From an uncultured bacterium (GTDB taxonomy: Bacteria > Actinomycetota > Coriobacteriia > Coriobacteriales > Coriobacteriaceae): DNA of 32,922 bases. Every line of letters begins with the position of its first letter. Within the stretch, counting starts at the first letter, position 1. The translations under genes and the position numbers were made by a program. The notes below the pieces were generated by a model. The model made no database searches, had not been told where the DNA came from, and saw nothing but the letters and a program-made list of their open reading frames with translations. The stretch lies in assembly GCA_905214435.1 (NCBI GenBank), contig CAJMMA010000016.1, positions 1 to 32,922 of the forward strand, given 5' to 3'. Below are positions 32,261 to 32,922 of the stretch, piece by piece.

Positions 32261-32896
32261 TTAGAACTCGGCAAATTCGGGAGTGCTGACCTCAATCTCC
32301 TCGCGCCCCGCCATAAGCTCGCGCATCTTAGCGCAAAACGACTCCTGCTCCCCCGCCTTAAACACCAAATGAAGTGTCACGGCATCCGCGTACTCGGTAT
32401 CCGAAACCTTGGCACCGGAATCCTGGGCCAAGCGAAGCACCTGCTCATACTGCGGATAGGCCACATGCACGTCAACAGGCACGACACTCGTCATCTCGAC
32501 GATCTGCCCGGCCTCCTGAGCCGCGGCCACCGCCGCTTGCGTCGCCGCAGTATAGGCGCGAACCAGGCCGCCCGGCCCCAACAGCGTGCCGCCAAAATAG
32601 CGCGTCACTACGCAGCAAACATTTTTGAGCTCCGCACCGCGCAACACCTCGAGCGTCGGCATGCCGCTCGTACGGCTCGGCTCACCATCATCGCTCTGGC
32701 GCTCACGCCCATCGACCAAAATCCACGCGGGAACATTGTGTCGAGCGTCGTAATGACGCTTGCGAACCATCTCGATAAAGGCATTCGCCTCGTCCTCGGA
32801 CTCAATATGGACCAGCTGGGCAATAAACCGGCTCTTGCGGTCCACAAACTCGCCCGAAGCCTCAATATTCGATTGCAGAGTAAAATAGCTGTCCAA
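32261..32896 (-). CDS. YigZ / IMPACT family protein
   Basis: 211 residues with the two YigZ domains. The N-terminal UPF0029 (IMPACT) region carries DRKSRFIA and the signature VVTRYFGGTLLGPGGLVRAY. The C-terminal small domain (from about 140) is ferredoxin-like. IMPACT relatives affect translational control in eukaryotes; the bacterial role is unclear. GAGGGG lies 5 nt before a TTG at 32896, preferred over the adjacent TTG at 32899. Confidence 0.92.
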   Translation of the reverse strand: MDSYFTLQSNIEASGEFVDRKSRFIAQLVHIESEDEANAFIEMVRKRHYDARHNVPAWILVDGRERQSDDGEPSRTSGMPTLEVLRGAELKNVCCVVTRYFGGTLLGPGGLVRAYTAATQAAVAAAQEAGQIVEMTSVVPVDVHVAYPQYEQVLRLAQDSGAKVSDTEYADAVTLHLVFKAGEQESFCAKMRELMAGREEIEVSTPEFAEF

Positions 32897-32922
32897 CAAA
32901 GCCCCTCAACAAAATAAAGCGC

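Noticed and set aside
1..32922. CRISPR array, prophage or insertion sequence
   Set aside because: No regularly spaced repeats, integrase, transposase or phage genes are seen.

Overview
The window is about 33 kb of GC-rich chromosome, mostly coded on the minus strand. It looks like a gut anaerobe of the class Coriobacteriia, most likely Collinsella or a close relative. This placement rests on overall protein character and gene content (selenocysteine machinery, GdhA, FNT channel, tig-clpP-clpX next to valS). It is an inference, not a database result.

Layout. Positions 1-3,992 hold the first codons of valS, then clpX, clpP, tig and tRNA-Leu (all minus). Positions 4,133-7,878 hold a two-gene molybdenum hydroxylase operon: an FAD subunit, then a fused 2Fe-2S/molybdopterin subunit. 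gdhA follows. Positions 9,619-13,196 hold the selenocysteine cluster selA-selB-selC. Next come a formate/nitrite channel, a structured element flanked by copies of the tRNA-Gly 3' end, tRNA-Gly, tRNA-Pro and brnQ. Positions 16,200-19,342 hold selD-yedF-DUF3343-cysteine desulfurase. selD itself carries an in-frame TGA at codon 17, which I read as selenocysteine and which interrupts a naive ORF call. Positions 19,470-24,882 hold modABC, a MoaB/MogA protein and moeA. The rest is a more ordinary set: a CLC antiporter, a lipid-kinase-like protein, a ribosome-rescue factor, xpt, an MFS exporter, an O-acetylhomoserine sulfhydrylase, a C_GCAxxG_C_C protein and a YigZ protein.

How it fits together. 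The central 20 kb combines selenophosphate synthesis, selenocysteine-tRNA charging and decoding, and the selD/yedF/DUF3343/desulfurase set tied to selenium-dependent molybdenum hydroxylases. It also holds molybdate uptake, molybdopterin metal insertion, and a molybdenum hydroxylase of the kind that could use both elements. The FNT channel beside selA suggests a formate link, but no formate dehydrogenase lies in the window.

The most notable points are the selenoprotein SelD with a hairpin just downstream of its UGA, a ModB permease with a secreted N-terminal domain of about 190 residues, and a 12-bp palindrome upstream of modA. Others are a 113-nt nested palindrome in front of valS, a family of small dispersed palindromes, and the tRNA-Gly 3'-end duplications. 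I found no CRISPR array, prophage, transposase gene or rRNA.
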